From positions 620,001-684,000 of the forward strand of contig NZ_CP014944.1 of the NCBI RefSeq assembly GCF_001767295.1: DNA of 64,000 nucleotides, written 5' to 3'. The position numbers were made by a program, and so were the translations under genes. The notes under the pieces were generated by a model, which did no database searches, was not told the origin of the DNA, and saw only the letters and a program-made list of their open reading frames with translations. Each line of letters opens with the position of its first letter. Within the stretch, counting starts at the first letter, position 1. This document shows positions 1 to 9,772 of this stretch, in pieces. Origin of the DNA: Colwellia sp. PAMC 20917 (GTDB lineage: Bacteria; Pseudomonadota; Gammaproteobacteria; Enterobacterales; Alteromonadaceae).

Positions 1-717
1 AATGGTATTTCTGTTGCCGACTCAGAAACTATTTTATCTTTAGAAACCGGTATTAAATCTGATATTTTAGACGGCTTTGGTCGTATTAATGCCTCGATAT
101 TTTATTTTACCATGGATGATCAGCAGCTAACGTCTGTTGGTGGTGGTGGCAATACGGCGAGTTTACTTAACGCTGAAGAAACGACCGGTTACGGTTTTGA
201 AATCGACTCAGAGTTTATGCTAACCGATAATTTTTGGCTAACCGCAAGTGTCAGTTATAATAATACCGAAATCAATGACAGTGACCTAGCCGTTGCTGCT
301 TGTAAAGCATGTACTATTACCGATAATTTCTACACCGATGATTTCGGCAATAGATTTGCCGAAGTAGACGGTAATAGTTTACCACATGCGCCAGAGTGGA
401 TTTTTAACTTTACCTTGCGTTATTCTCGTGAAATTGCAGACGGTGAATTCTATGCCTACACGGATTGGTCTTACCGAGATGACATTAGTTTCTTTTTATA
501 TGAATCAAAAGAATTTAATGGAAAATCATTATTTGAAGGTGGCGCACGTACCGGTTATACCTGGGACGGTGATGATAAAGAGTATGAAGTTGCCTTATTT
601 GTTCGTAACATAACCGATGAACAAATCGCTATTGGCGCTGTAGACTTTAGTAACAATACCGCTATTGTTAATGAAGAACGCTTTTTTGGTGCAGAATTTA
701 AAGTTAATTTCTATTAA
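1..717 (+). CDS. TonB-dependent receptor, C-terminal part of the beta-barrel (5' end outside window)
   Basis: The reading frame is open from base 1, so the gene begins upstream and at least 238 residues are visible. The sequence has the alternating aromatic and polar strands of an outer-membrane barrel, for example the stretches around GYGFEIDSEF, FNFTLRYSREI and YEVALFVRNITDEQ. It ends in an aromatic residue (KVNFY), as expected for BAM-dependent insertion. The NITD near the end and the ERFFGAEF tail are typical of the last strands of TonB-dependent siderophore, vitamin or carbohydrate receptors. The ligand cannot be told because plug and TonB box lie outside the window. An ATG at 112 is internal, not the start. 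A strong terminator follows 24 bases after the stop. Confidence 0.85.
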   Translation, partial: NGISVADSETILSLETGIKSDILDGFGRINASIFYFTMDDQQLTSVGGGGNTASLLNAEETTGYGFEIDSEFMLTDNFWLTASVSYNNTEINDSDLAVAACKACTITDNFYTDDFGNRFAEVDGNSLPHAPEWIFNFTLRYSREIADGEFYAYTDWSYRDDISFFLYESKEFNGKSLFEGGARTGYTWDGDDKEYEVALFVRNITDEQIAIGAVDFSNNTAIVNEERFFGAEFKVNFY

Positions 718-740
718 GCTAAACGGCTAATTTTAATGAT

Positions 741-770
741 AAAAGGCGACTATGATTAGTCGCCTTTTTT
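741..770 (+). terminator. Rho-independent terminator of the TonB-dependent receptor gene
   Basis: A 10-bp perfect stem (741-750 with 759-768), loop TATGATTA, is followed by a T-run. The A-rich 5' arm could also make it work for the convergent gene at 819-1193. Confidence 0.9.
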
Positions 771-818
771 ATTTTTAATGCCTAAATACAAGGCTCAATA
801 GCCGTGAAGTTCTGGTCT

Positions 819-1193
819 TTAATAAGTGAGTTTAAAAAGTAATTCGGCCAAATCGGGTTGCCACTGAAAATCTGTTAACTTAACGCGATTACCTATAACC
901 ACCACTTGTTCCTCTTGAAGCAGTGCGCTTTGTTTGGCGAAAAGTTCTCTTTCAACAGCAAATGATATTTTCCCTTGAGAGTTAATAACTCTGTGCCAAG
1001 GAACACTTTTTTCTTTCCAGCCATCATCAGGGATTTTACCTAACGCTTTCCCGACTAACCTCGCTTTACCGGGCAAGCCAGCAAGATCAGCAACCTGTCC
1101 ATAGCAAGCGACCTTGCCATAAGGTATTAACTGCACTGTTTGCCAGATACGAGGGTAATTAACGTTTACCGGGCGCTTATTATTATTTAACAT
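819..1193 (-). CDS. Alkyltransferase-like protein (ATL, MGMT-fold DNA base-flipping protein)
   Basis: This 124-residue protein has the DNA-binding domain of O6-methylguanine methyltransferase, with IPYGKVACYGQVA (recognition helix region) and VPWHRVINSQGKIS (active-site loop). Tryptophan stands where the methyltransferase has its acceptor cysteine (PWHR instead of PCHR). That is the hallmark of ATL proteins such as E. coli YbaZ/Atl1. These bind and flip O6-alkylguanine and hand the lesion to nucleotide excision repair rather than repairing it directly. The length matches the family, which lacks the N-terminal domain of Ada or Ogt. It stands alone on the minus strand, convergent with the receptor gene. 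Confidence 0.9.
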   Translation of the reverse strand: MLNNNKRPVNVNYPRIWQTVQLIPYGKVACYGQVADLAGLPGKARLVGKALGKIPDDGWKEKSVPWHRVINSQGKISFAVERELFAKQSALLQEEQVVVIGNRVKLTDFQWQPDLAELLFKLTY

Positions 1194-1383
1194 CGTGGCG
1201 ACTCATCTCATGAAACAGCTTAATTACGGTTGTAAAACACACTAAAAATAATCTTAGCATCTTGCCAACAGACGATAACACGCTACTTAGCAACTTTTAC
1301 TAAAATAAGAAAATTTATCGAACATTGAACAACTTGTCGTTAATTTATCATCCGCCTCAGCCAAATAGACAAATTTTGGCCTA

Positions 1384-1410
1384 TTGAAGTCGATGTTTTT
1401 TGTGTATAAT
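1384..1410 (+). promoter_or_regulatory. Probable sigma-70 promoter of ybiT
   Basis: An extended -10 TGTGTATAAT ends at 1410, with a weak -35 TTGAAG at 1384-1389 (15-bp spacer). Transcription would start near 1417, about 40 bases before the proposed start codon at 1460. Confidence 0.55.
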
Positions 1411-1459
1411 CGCGCGCAATTGACTTACCAGCTTAAATGCACAACCAAGGAATCAGCTT

Positions 1460-3052
1460 ATCCTACAAGCAAATAATATTACCCAACAATTCGGCGCAAA
1501 ACCTCTTTTTGAAAATATTTCACAAAAATTTGGTGGCGGTAATCGTTACGGTTTAATTGGTGCCAACGGTTGTGGTAAATCAACACTTATAAAAATCTTA
1601 GGTGGTGACTTAGAGCAGACCTCAGGCAATGTAAGCTTAGACCCTAACGAACGTTTGGGTAAATTAAGCCAGGACCAATTTGCCTTTGAGCACTTCAGTG
1701 TTATTGATACCGTTATTATGGGACATACTGAGTTATGGGCGGTAAAAGAAGAACGTGACCGTATTTATGCTTTACCAGAAATGAGTGAAGCCGATGGTAT
1801 GAAAGTAGGCGATTTAGAATCAGAATATGCTGAGATGGACGGTTACAGTGCCGAAGCACGTGCCGGTGAACTATTAATGGGCGTAGGAATTGCTGTTAAC
1901 CAACATTATGGTTTAATGAGCGAAATAGCCCCAGGTTTTAAACTGCGTATCTTGTTAGCACAGGCACTATTCTCAGATCCTGATATTTTATTACTTGATG
2001 AGCCAACCAACAACCTTGATATTCATACCATTCAATGGCTTGAAGAAACCTTGAATGCCCGTGATTCAACCATGATCATCATTTCGCATGATAGACATTT
2101 TTTAAACAGTGTTTGCACCCACATGGCCGATTTAGATTACGGAGAACTTAGAGTTTTCTCAGGTAACTATGACGAATACATGCTGGCAGCAACACAAGCA
2201 CGAGCTAACTTACTTGCTGACAATGCTAAGAAAAAAGCGCAAATAGGTGAGCTACAAGCTTTCGTTGCCCGTTTCTCTGCGAATGCTTCAAAAGCTAAAC
2301 AAGCGACTTCTCGAGCAAAACGTATCGACAAGATCCAACTAGAAGAAGTTAAACCTTCAAGCCGAACCAACCCTTTTATTCGCTTTGAGCAAGAGAAAAA
2401 ATTATTTCGTAATGCCTTAGTCATAGAAAAATTAAACAAGAAATTTAATGATGCTCATGTACTAAAAGATATTTCTCTTTTGGCTGAAGTCGGTGAACGT
2501 ATTGCGGTGATCGGAGAAAACGGCATAGGTAAAACCACCTTTTTACGCACTTTATTAAATGAAGTCGGTTACGAAGCAACTTCTGGTGATTTTACTTGGT
2601 CTGAAAATTCAAATATTGGTTATTACGCACAAGACCATGAGTTTGAATTTGAGCATGACATGACCTTGTTTGACTGGATGAGCCAATGGCGTCAGCCTAC
2701 CGACGACGAACAAGCTGTTCGTGGTTATTTAGGGCGTTTATTATTTTCAGCTGACGATATTCTAAAATCAGTTAAAATATTATCAGGAGGAGAAAAAGGC
2801 AGAATGCTTTTTGGTAAACTGATGATGCAACTGCCTAATATTCTTGTGATGGACGAACCGACCAACCACATGGATATGGAGTCTATTGAGTCACTTAATA
2901 TGGCATTAGAGAACTACGAAGGTACTTTAGTGTTTGTTAGCCATGACCGTGAGTTTGTTTCGAGCTTAGCGACGCGTATTATTGAATTAACCAAAGATGG
3001 TTACATTGACTTTGCCGGTACTTATGATGAGTACTTAGCAAGCCAAGCGTAG
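1460..3052 (+). CDS. ybiT: ABC-F family ATPase YbiT, apparent AUC start codon
   Basis: This soluble tandem ABC ATPase belongs to the ABC-F translation factors; there are no membrane segments. From 1460 it encodes 530 residues, which is the length of E. coli YbiT, and it aligns with that protein throughout. The first domain has Walker [10 protein letters not shown] (residues 34-42), a degenerate signature ([11 protein letters not shown]) and [12 protein letters not shown]. The second has [17 protein letters not shown] and [13 protein letters not shown] basic linker separates them. The frame has no ATG, GTG or TTG between the upstream stop (1421) and 1655, and a start at 1655 would delete the first Walker A. 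ATC at 1460 sits exactly at the family's first residue, 8 bases after AAGGA (1447-1451). I therefore infer AUC initiation, unless the base is a sequencing error. Confidence 0.88.
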   Translation: MLQANNITQQFGAKPLFENISQKFGGGNRYGLIGANGCGKSTLIKILGGDLEQTSGNVSLDPNERLGKLSQDQFAFEHFSVIDTVIMGHTELWAVKEERDRIYALPEMSEADGMKVGDLESEYAEMDGYSAEARAGELLMGVGIAVNQHYGLMSEIAPGFKLRILLAQALFSDPDILLLDEPTNNLDIHTIQWLEETLNARDSTMIIISHDRHFLNSVCTHMADLDYGELRVFSGNYDEYMLAATQARANLLADNAKKKAQIGELQAFVARFSANASKAKQATSRAKRIDKIQLEEVKPSSRTNPFIRFEQEKKLFRNALVIEKLNKKFNDAHVLKDISLLAEVGERIAVIGENGIGKTTFLRTLLNEVGYEATSGDFTWSENSNIGYYAQDHEFEFEHDMTLFDWMSQWRQPTDDEQAVRGYLGRLLFSADDILKSVKILSGGEKGRMLFGKLMMQLPNILVMDEPTNHMDMESIESLNMALENYEGTLVFVSHDREFVSSLATRIIELTKDGYIDFAGTYDEYLASQA

Positions 3053-3078
3053 ACGCAAATAACACCGTTTATACAAAT

Positions 3079-3110
3079 AGATAAAACACTGATCAAAGAG
3101 TGTTTTATCT
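3079..3110 (+). terminator. Hairpin terminator after ybiT
   Basis: Perfect 12-bp inverted repeat (3079-3090 and 3099-3110) around an 8-base loop; the 3' arm contains GTTTTAT. It lies between ybiT and rlmJ and may be a weak, AT-rich terminator. Confidence 0.6.
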
Positions 3111-3148
3111 ATGACTTCCCCTCCCCATTTTAGATTAAGGAATTCCTT

Positions 3149-4000
3149 TTGCTCAGTTATCGTCATGCTTTTCACGCAGGAAACTTCGCTGATGTTTTAA
3201 AACATTCGGTTTTAACGCTCGTACTAGAATATATGGTGCGTAAAGAAAAAGGCTTTACCTATATCGATAGCCACTCAGGTGCTGGCATGTATTCACTAAA
3301 AGATGAATACGCTCAAAAAACAGCTGAATACAAAGGCGGTATCGCTAAAATTATTGCCGCACTAACTGATGAAAATTTTCCTGAAGCATTAACACCCTAT
3401 GTTGAGCTAATTCAGCGCTTAAACACTGAAAATAGTGAGCTAGAAATTTATCCTGGCTCTCCTGGCGTTGCTAAGCAACTGATGCGCCGCCAAGACAGTA
3501 CTCATCTCTTTGAGTTACACCCTACCGATATTCAACATTTGACAGAATTCTGCACTCGCTGGAAAAAATCACATGTAAAACAATCTGATGGTTATCAAGG
3601 TGTATTGGGGTTAGTGCCGCCACCCAGTCGCCGAGGTGTAGTACTTATCGATCCCCCTTATGAGTTAAAAGAAGATTACGCTAAAGCGGTTAAGACTATC
3701 GTAAAAGCCTATAAAAAATTCAATTCCGGGACTTATATTCTTTGGTATCCTGTGGTTACCCGTGAGCGTATTCATGCTATGGAAAAAGACTTTACCCGTA
3801 GTGAGGTGAAAAATTTATTACAAGTTGAATTTTGTTTACAAGCCGACAGTGATGAATATGGTATGACAGGTACCGGCTTATTTATTGTTAATCCTCCTTG
3901 GCAGTTAAAAAAGCAGCTCGAAGAGATACTTCCTTTTATGAAGGCAACCTTAGGACAAGCTGAGACTAGCTTTACATTAGCGCAACTTATTGCTGAATAA
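3149..4000 (+). CDS. rlmJ: 23S rRNA (adenine-2030-N6)-methyltransferase RlmJ
   Basis: The product is 283 residues long and matches RlmJ (YhiR), which methylates A2030 of 23S rRNA using S-adenosylmethionine. The N-terminal signature LSYRHAFHAGNFADVLKH, the YPGSPGVAKQLMR stretch and the catalytic DPPYELKEDY (the D/N-PP-Y motif of N6-adenine methyltransferases) are all present. NPPWQL near the C-terminus is also conserved. The start is TTG at 3149, which gives the same N-terminus as the E. coli protein; AAGG lies 9 bases upstream. The gene is separated from ybiT by a hairpin and probably has its own promoter. Confidence 0.95.
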   Translation: MLSYRHAFHAGNFADVLKHSVLTLVLEYMVRKEKGFTYIDSHSGAGMYSLKDEYAQKTAEYKGGIAKIIAALTDENFPEALTPYVELIQRLNTENSELEIYPGSPGVAKQLMRRQDSTHLFELHPTDIQHLTEFCTRWKKSHVKQSDGYQGVLGLVPPPSRRGVVLIDPPYELKEDYAKAVKTIVKAYKKFNSGTYILWYPVVTRERIHAMEKDFTRSEVKNLLQVEFCLQADSDEYGMTGTGLFIVNPPWQLKKQLEEILPFMKATLGQAETSFTLAQLIAE

Positions 4001-4021
4001 TTCGCCTTAAGCTAAAATTAC

Positions 4022-4045
4022 GGCGCAGCTCAATTAAGCAGCGCC
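4022..4045. terminator. GC-rich hairpin between convergent rlmJ and desaturase genes
   Basis: GGCGCAGCT and AGCAGCGCC pair with one A-A mismatch around a CAATTA loop. No clear T-run follows on either strand, so termination activity is only likely. Confidence 0.45.
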
Positions 4046-4130
4046 GCTTAGCAAGCTTATCAGCCTTTTATGATCAGTTGATAATTAACAAGCAATAAGA
4101 TAACTAAAGTTTTATCGCTACCGCCCTACC

Positions 4131-5135
4131 TTACAAAGTGCGATATCTATTTGCATTTGAAAATGTACTAACATCATTAAATCTAACACCATTTTCTTTC
4201 ATCACCTTATGTGCAGTTCTTGCTAACATTTGACGCAAATAAAACGGTTGTTGCACAACAAAGTGATGAATGGCATGTGTACCAGCAAAGTTAAAGGTAA
4301 ACAGGTTAAGTGGCCAAATAAGCAAACCTTTAAAGACTTGCGTTTGCTGCATTACATTATTAACGCCACCATAGTAGTGCAAATAAGAAGTCACTAAATT
4401 TAAACAGCCTGAGCGTAAAAAATTAGGCGCAATAATAACCACCATCAACAGATTGCTCAACGCTGAAAAGGTTTGTAACCATGGCGGATAGATAAAATCG
4501 CTGGCAATAAAAAAATCGACACTGTGAAACAATATAAAGCCGTAACCGAAGATATAATAAAGTATCGTCAGTGGGAAACCGCCATTAAAAACATTCAAAA
4601 AATTAAAGGCTTTCACTTCCCTATTCAAGTGCTTTCTTTGTAAAATCAGCCCGAATAAACCATCAAACATCACGATATAGCGAACAAGTATATTAGCAAT
4701 ACCATTGCCGACCAGTCGTTCTTCTAAATCTTGTTTTGTGCCCGAGGTTTTATGGTGCAGTAAATGAATTTTTCGACGATACCAAGGATTAATAGTACTT
4801 GGGCGCATTAACCAAACAATGGCCATCATAAGATTATGTATAATAGGTTGCTGACGAAAGTAAAGTTTATGAATTAAGTCATGTTCTAACTCATGGGAGA
4901 TAGAGGCAAAAATTGCCGCTAGCATGATACAAATCCAGGCAGGGATAAAGGCATAGTAATATAATAAGCCACTGGTGATCATACCAGTAAGTGACAGTAA
5001 AAGAATAAGAAAACCGATACTGTCTTGCTTAGCTAAAAACGCATATTTTTTGCGTAAACGCTGTTCTTCGGCTTTAACACCTTGAACAATATTTTTAATT
5101 TTTTCAGCGTCTGTTGTTGAACTCATCCTAAGCAT
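4131..5135 (-). CDS. Membrane fatty acid desaturase family protein
   Basis: This 334-residue protein has several hydrophobic segments and the three histidine clusters of membrane di-iron desaturases/hydroxylases: HELEHDLIH (His 81, 85, 89), HLLHH (124-128) and HAIHH (about 288-292). These bind the di-iron centre that activates O2. Family membership is clear, but the substrate (acyl lipid, alkane, sterol or carotenoid) cannot be read from the sequence. In a cold-adapted marine bacterium a lipid desaturase would be reasonable, but this is inference. The start at 5135 is three bases after the stop of the upstream solute-binding-protein gene, so the two are probably translationally coupled. A second possible start is ATG at 5126. 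Confidence 0.75.
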   Translation of the reverse strand: MLRMSSTTDAEKIKNIVQGVKAEEQRLRKKYAFLAKQDSIGFLILLLSLTGMITSGLLYYYAFIPAWICIMLAAIFASISHELEHDLIHKLYFRQQPIIHNLMMAIVWLMRPSTINPWYRRKIHLLHHKTSGTKQDLEERLVGNGIANILVRYIVMFDGLFGLILQRKHLNREVKAFNFLNVFNGGFPLTILYYIFGYGFILFHSVDFFIASDFIYPPWLQTFSALSNLLMVVIIAPNFLRSGCLNLVTSYLHYYGGVNNVMQQTQVFKGLLIWPLNLFTFNFAGTHAIHHFVVQQPFYLRQMLARTAHKVMKENGVRFNDVSTFSNANRYRTL

Positions 5136-5138
5136 TCA

Positions 5139-5894
5139 CTAATTTTTAATCAAAAGGTGATAACTATCGGCATCATTAATCATATTAATTTTTTCCATCA
5201 CTTCATTGATATCGTGAGACATTGAATATTTTTTTGAAAAAGCAAGAAAAGAGGAGTCAACTTGATCAGACAACGAGAACCCTTCGACTTGTCCATTAAC
5301 CGCCATATTATCGATGGTCGTATATGCAATGGCACTATCGGCCACCAATAAATCAACGCGACCATAAATAAGCATATTAAAGGCATCTTCTAGGCGAGTC
5401 GCTTCAACAAATGTTATAGAGGCATCTTTAAAGGCTTTTTCTGAATGACTATCAACATTGGTGGAACGAACTCTGACAAGTATTTTACTTTTATCAATTA
5501 ATGGAATACCTTGATAAACAAAATTATCATCTGCTCTTTTGAATATTTCAGAGCCATAAAAATTAATCAAAGGACTTTTAGGGAAACTCAAAAACAAGCG
5601 GCGTTCTGGTGTATAAACCGTCGGCATTAATGCATCAAACTTTCCCTGTTCAACCGCTTTTAATGCTCTTGCCCAAGGCATGATGGTAACTGATATTTTA
5701 AATTTTCCACTGGCATTGAGTTTATTCATCGTCTCAATTAACAAGCCCTTGTTTTCACCCTTTTCATTGCTATAAATAAAAGGGCGAATTTCAGGGGCTG
5801 CAATAGTTAACTTAATAACTTGTTGCTGTTTGTCATGCTGAGCTTGTGCGTTTAAACAAAGTAAAAAACTACAAATAAAAAAGAAAAATTTCAT
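5139..5894 (-). CDS. Periplasmic solute-binding protein, SBP_bac_3 type
   Basis: A 251-residue protein with a clear signal peptide (MKFFFFICSFLLCLNAQAQ). The mature part has features of amino-acid-type extracellular binding proteins: IRPFIYSNEKGENKGLLIE, the MPWARALKAVEQGKFDALMP segment and DAFNMLIYGRVDLLVADS. Many stand-alone proteins of this family in Alteromonadales are not part of a transporter, and no permease or ATPase is nearby. It lies 27 bases after the helicase gene and 3 bases before the desaturase gene, so the three minus-strand genes may be cotranscribed. The ligand is unknown. Confidence 0.8.
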   Translation of the reverse strand: MKFFFFICSFLLCLNAQAQHDKQQQVIKLTIAAPEIRPFIYSNEKGENKGLLIETMNKLNASGKFKISVTIMPWARALKAVEQGKFDALMPTVYTPERRLFLSFPKSPLINFYGSEIFKRADDNFVYQGIPLIDKSKILVRVRSTNVDSHSEKAFKDASITFVEATRLEDAFNMLIYGRVDLLVADSAIAYTTIDNMAVNGQVEGFSLSDQVDSSFLAFSKKYSMSHDINEVMEKINMINDADSYHLLIKN

Positions 5895-5921
5895 TTTATT
5901 AATACCTTATACTCGATACGG

Positions 5922-7265
5922 TTAATCGATTTCAGAATCGCTGTCTATTTCACTAACGGGCGTTATCGTCTTTTTACGCAACACAGGTAACTCACCAACA
6001 TCTTGAGCAACAAAGACTCTTTTAATGACTTTTTTAGGCTGAGATCTTTGCGGTTTTTCGTTAATTTTCGTTGAAGATTTTGATTTAGCAGCCACTTTTG
6101 GCTTTTTAGGTTTTATGCCCTTGAATGTAGCTTTTAAGCTATCAACAACATCAAAGTTAAAGGTTTGCTGTAAAAAACCTTCGACATTTTTAAAGCTAAT
6201 CCAGTCTTTAGGACCAACAAAGGAGATCGCGTCACCGGTACTACCCGCTCGACCTGTCCGGCCAATACGATGCACAAATTCTTCAGTGTGCTTTGGCATA
6301 TCAAAGTTAAAGACGTGCGAGACGTTAACTAAATCTAAACCTCGAGATGCTAAATCAGTCGTGATCAATATCTTTTGTTGTCCCTTACTAAAGCCATCCA
6401 TTATTTGATTACGTTGACCTTGATTAAGCTCACCACTTAAGGCGACCGTACTTAAGCTCTGTTCACTGAGCAGTTTTGATAATCGGTCGGTATCACTTCG
6501 TGTTGCAGTGAAAATAATCACTTGTTGATAGCTTTCAGTTTTCAAAAAGTGTTCAAGCAAGTCTTGTTTGTGGTCTAAGTTATCACATAGATAAAAGCGT
6601 TTAGTAATATCTTTATGCTCGGTATGTGCAGAGCCTATGGCAATTCGTTTTGGTTTTTTTAATAACGCTAGTGCGAACTCATTGACTTGTGCGTGATCGA
6701 GTGTTGCAGAAAACATCAGTGTTTGACGCTTACGATGATCGGCAGCGCTATTAATTTGTTTTAATTGTTTTGAAAAGCCTAAGTCTAACATCCGATCGGC
6801 TTCATCAAGAATAAGGAGCTCTAAGCCCTTTAAATAGAAATGCCCTTGCGATAAATGGTCAGACAATCGACCCGGTGTCGCAACAATAAAATGGGGGTCT
6901 TTGTGCAGTGTTTTTACTTGATCATTAAAGTTTTCACCACCCAAAATAAGCACAGCTTTAAACTGTGAGCCGGTGGTAAATAAACGTAGTTGAGTAAAAA
7001 CTTGTTTGGCTAATTCTCGTGTTGGCATAAGAATAAGGACACGAGGATCACGTTTAGACAAAGCCCTATTTCGAATTAAGCGTTGCATCGCAGGAATAAT
7101 AAACGCTAAGGTTTTACCTGAGCCAGTTTTTGATGAGGCAATTAAATCGTGCCCGGCCATAGCAGCAGGAATAGCTTGCTGCTGAATTTCTGTCGGTTCT
7201 AAAAAACCTAAATGCTCAACCGTTGACATTAAACGACTGTCTAAACCAAAATCTGTAAACTGCAA
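5922..7265 (-). CDS. ATP-dependent DEAD-box RNA helicase (SrmB/RhlE-like)
   Basis: All DEAD-box motifs are present: Q-motif (GFLEPTEIQQQAIP), SSKTGSGKT, PTRELAKQ, ATPGRL, LDEADRMLD, SATL, a RecA2 domain with TTDLASRGLD, and HRIGRTGRAG. A basic C-terminal tail rich in Lys and Pro follows, as in RNA-binding tails of SrmB and RhlE. The likely role is ribosome assembly or RNA decay, especially in the cold; which paralogue it is cannot be fixed here. I chose TTG at 7265 as the start because GGAG lies 6 bases upstream and the homologous part begins there (MQFTDFG). The frame is open to a TTG at 7322, but that extra stretch contains a TATAAT-like element and has no ribosome binding site. Confidence 0.88.
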   Translation of the reverse strand: MQFTDFGLDSRLMSTVEHLGFLEPTEIQQQAIPAAMAGHDLIASSKTGSGKTLAFIIPAMQRLIRNRALSKRDPRVLILMPTRELAKQVFTQLRLFTTGSQFKAVLILGGENFNDQVKTLHKDPHFIVATPGRLSDHLSQGHFYLKGLELLILDEADRMLDLGFSKQLKQINSAADHRKRQTLMFSATLDHAQVNEFALALLKKPKRIAIGSAHTEHKDITKRFYLCDNLDHKQDLLEHFLKTESYQQVIIFTATRSDTDRLSKLLSEQSLSTVALSGELNQGQRNQIMDGFSKGQQKILITTDLASRGLDLVNVSHVFNFDMPKHTEEFVHRIGRTGRAGSTGDAISFVGPKDWISFKNVEGFLQQTFNFDVVDSLKATFKGIKPKKPKVAAKSKSSTKINEKPQRSQPKKVIKRVFVAQDVGELPVLRKKTITPVSEIDSDSEID

Positions 7266-7406
7266 ACTACACTCCAAAAAAGAACCAATAAAAACGTTGT
7301 TATTATACCCTGCTAACGACAAGAATGACGTATAGTATTTTATCAGGGTGTTAAAAAAATGAAAAACTTAAAAAAGTACCACAGACTTATTCATCTTATG
7401 GCGCTA

Positions 7407-7928
7407 TTAAACATGTTCGTCGCGAAGCCAATCAACATAACCAACAAAAAAGTGTTGCCAAAAATCGTTGGTTTGCGAAAATTCAACCAGTTGTTTACCA
7501 AAGGTTTCTAATATCTGGAGATCAAAAATACAGCTTTCATCGGGCAGGTACATGGCAAATTTTTGCTGACACTGTTGATATATAGCCGTTAAGCACTGTT
7601 CAAAACCCACCAAAGATACACTCACTAGGGTTGCTTGCCATTGATTTTCTTCTTCAGCAATCGCGGTATAAACCGCTAAATGTTCATCGGCCAAGTCAAT
7701 AAAATACGGATCACCTAATTCGGTATCTGTGGCGATAACAAGCCATGAACCTTGCCAATTGCCGATATCGTTATTGACTAAACTAGCGCCTTTTTTATCA
7801 ACCGCATAGCCAATCTGGGCTTTATTTAATGTCGCCATTTTAGTAATAACGCTAAAACCCTGTGGACCAAAAAAAACCTCTTTATGTTCAAAGGCTTTTA
7901 ATCTATTTAATAGTTCGCTTTGGTTCAT
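7407..7928 (-). CDS. SMI1/KNR4 (SUKH)-like protein of unknown role
   Basis: A soluble 173-residue protein. The segment GDPYFIDLADEHLAVYTA, preceded by WLVIATDTELG, resembles the core of the SUKH superfamily, in which such proteins often act as immunity proteins against secreted nucleases or have housekeeping roles. No toxin gene is near, so an immunity role is not supported here. ATG at 7928 with GAG eight bases upstream is preferred to the TTG at 7949. The gene lies between gltX and the helicase gene on the same strand, with its own short flanking gaps. Confidence 0.6.
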   Translation of the reverse strand: MNQSELLNRLKAFEHKEVFFGPQGFSVITKMATLNKAQIGYAVDKKGASLVNNDIGNWQGSWLVIATDTELGDPYFIDLADEHLAVYTAIAEEENQWQATLVSVSLVGFEQCLTAIYQQCQQKFAMYLPDESCIFDLQILETFGKQLVEFSQTNDFWQHFFVGYVDWLRDEHV

Positions 7929-8016
7929 CTTTAATCTCGTCTTTTTCAATACAATAAGGCCGTTGACAGCTAACCATCAACGACCTTATATCTTGTTAAC
8001 ATAAAACTTTATTTAA

Positions 8017-9429
8017 TTAGCTGTTCGCTATTCTTGCTTCAACCACTTCAATAGCGTGATCAATACGAGCAAGTACTTTATCTTTATCCAATAAAGCCAA
8101 AGTAACATCTAAAGAAGGTGAATTACCACCACCAGTCGCCGCAACACGCAATGGCATACCCACTTTGCCCATACCGACTTCAAGCTCTGTTGCCGTATCA
8201 TTAATTGCCGCATGAATAAGTTCAGGTGACCATTCGCTCAATGCTGCAAGTTTTGCTTTAACCAATATAAGAGGCTCTTTAACAACAGGGCGTAAATGTT
8301 TCTTAACCGCTGATGCTTCTAGTTCGCTAAAGTCTTCGTAAAAGTAGCGAGAAATTTGCGCCATCTCTTTTAAAGTTTTTACTCGGTCGGCTTGAATTTT
8401 AACGATTTCTTCAAGTGCTGGACCATTTTCAATATTGATACCTTGCTCATTCATGTGCCAGGCTAAATGTGTTGCAACATAACTTGGCTCCATAGTTTTC
8501 ATATAATGTTGGTTGACCCAAATTAATTTATCAGTATTAAAACCTGAAGCAGCACGGTTACAGTCTTTTAAATCAAACAGTTCAATCATTTCTTCACGAG
8601 AAAATATTTCTTTATCGCCATGAGACCAACCTAAGCGCACTAAGTAGTTTAATAAGGCTTCAGGTAAATAACCATCATCGCGGTATTGCATAACACCGAC
8701 AGCACCATGACGTTTTGATAATCGCTTACCGTCATCACCTAAAATCATTGGGATGTGGGCATACTCTGGGAGTGTTGCCCCTAAAGCGAGTAAAATATTA
8801 ATTTGTTTTGGCGTATTACTAATATGATCATCACCACGTACAACATGGGTAATTTTCATATCCCAATCATCAACAACAACTGTTAAGTTATAAGTGGGTG
8901 TGCCATCGCTACGCGCAAGAATTAAATCATCTAATTCTTCATTAGCTATCGTTATATCGCCTTTAACCATATCTTTGATAACAACTTCGCCATCAAGTGG
9001 GTTTTTAAAACGAATCACATAAGGCTTATCGGCAGGATAGTCGGTGCGGTCGCGCCACAAACCGTTATATTTTTCTTTCGCGCCAGTTTCACGAGCCTGT
9101 TCACGCATTGCTTCAACTTCTTCACTGGTGCTATAACAGCGATAAGCATTGCCAGAGGCAAGTAACTGCTCAATAACTTCTTTATAACGGTCGAAACGTT
9201 GGGTTTGGAAATACGGACCATGTGTCCATTCAAGATTCAACCAATTCATACCGTCCATAATGGCATCAACGGATGCTTGGCTTGAACGTTCTAAATCAGT
9301 GTCTTCGATACGTAAAACGAAATCACCGCCATTTTTCTTGGCATATAACCAACTATAAAGGGCAGTACGTGCCCCACCAACGTGTAAATAACCGGTCGGA
9401 CTTGGCGCAAATCGAGTTGTTAAGCTCAT
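8017..9429 (-). CDS. gltX: Glutamate--tRNA ligase
   Basis: A 470-residue class I aminoacyl-tRNA synthetase that charges tRNA-Glu. The HIGH-type motif is in [18 protein letters not shown] (residues 7-24), and the KMSKS-type loop reads KRLSKRHG. The catalytic domain continues with [10 protein letters not shown], and [25 protein letters not shown] is conserved GluRS sequence. The C-terminal anticodon-binding region is complete. The absence of a cysteine zinc-binding set in the visible middle region fits many gammaproteobacterial forms. It is transcribed away from the tRNA-Val cluster that lies 343 bases upstream. Confidence 0.97.
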   Translation of the reverse strand: MSLTTRFAPSPTGYLHVGGARTALYSWLYAKKNGGDFVLRIEDTDLERSSQASVDAIMDGMNWLNLEWTHGPYFQTQRFDRYKEVIEQLLASGNAYRCYSTSEEVEAMREQARETGAKEKYNGLWRDRTDYPADKPYVIRFKNPLDGEVVIKDMVKGDITIANEELDDLILARSDGTPTYNLTVVVDDWDMKITHVVRGDDHISNTPKQINILLALGATLPEYAHIPMILGDDGKRLSKRHGAVGVMQYRDDGYLPEALLNYLVRLGWSHGDKEIFSREEMIELFDLKDCNRAASGFNTDKLIWVNQHYMKTMEPSYVATHLAWHMNEQGINIENGPALEEIVKIQADRVKTLKEMAQISRYFYEDFSELEASAVKKHLRPVVKEPLILVKAKLAALSEWSPELIHAAINDTATELEVGMGKVGMPLRVAATGGGNSPSLDVTLALLDKDKVLARIDHAIEVVEARIANS

Positions 9430-9677
9430 AAAAATCTCACTATAAAGTTTAAGACTTAAAGGCTATGTTAAAAGACAAGGCTTAAAGTCTACAATTGGTA
9501 CGATAAAAATTGTCGATATTTTATCAGGCATAGCTAAGGAAAACATCATTTGCTGAAAGAAACAAAGAAAAGAAAATCTCCAGCGAGGATAAAACAAGCA
9601 AGCTGTTTAATTTTACAGCAAGAAAATTAAATATATCAATAAAACTGAAAAAAAAGCAGAAAAATCTTTGTTTTATG
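9430..9677. other. Intergenic region between gltX and the tRNA-Val promoter
   Basis: About 250 AT-rich bases that must hold the minus-strand gltX promoter. I see no gene, repeat or strong hairpin in it. Confidence 0.5.
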
Positions 9678-9705
9678 TTGACAGCTTTTCTCATCTCCCT
9701 ATAAT
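9678..9705 (+). promoter_or_regulatory. Near-consensus sigma-70 promoter of the tRNA-Val cluster
   Basis: TTGACA (9678-9683), 16-bp spacer and TATAAT (9700-9705) are both perfect hexamers, followed by a GC-rich stretch (ACGCCCC), as in stringently controlled stable-RNA promoters. It is the strongest promoter sequence I see in the window. Confidence 0.92.
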
Positions 9706-9772
9706 ACGCCCCACTGAAACGCAGACAGTGTTTAATTAATTAGACCGTTAACGATTCAGGAAATTTAAGATT

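Noticed and set aside
1655-3052. ybiT starting at TTG 1655
   Set aside because: It would lack the first Walker A and the first 65 residues of a family that aligns from 1460 onwards.
7407-7928. SUKH-like protein as immunity part of a toxin system
   Set aside because: No toxin, Rhs or T6SS gene is close; neighbours are housekeeping genes.
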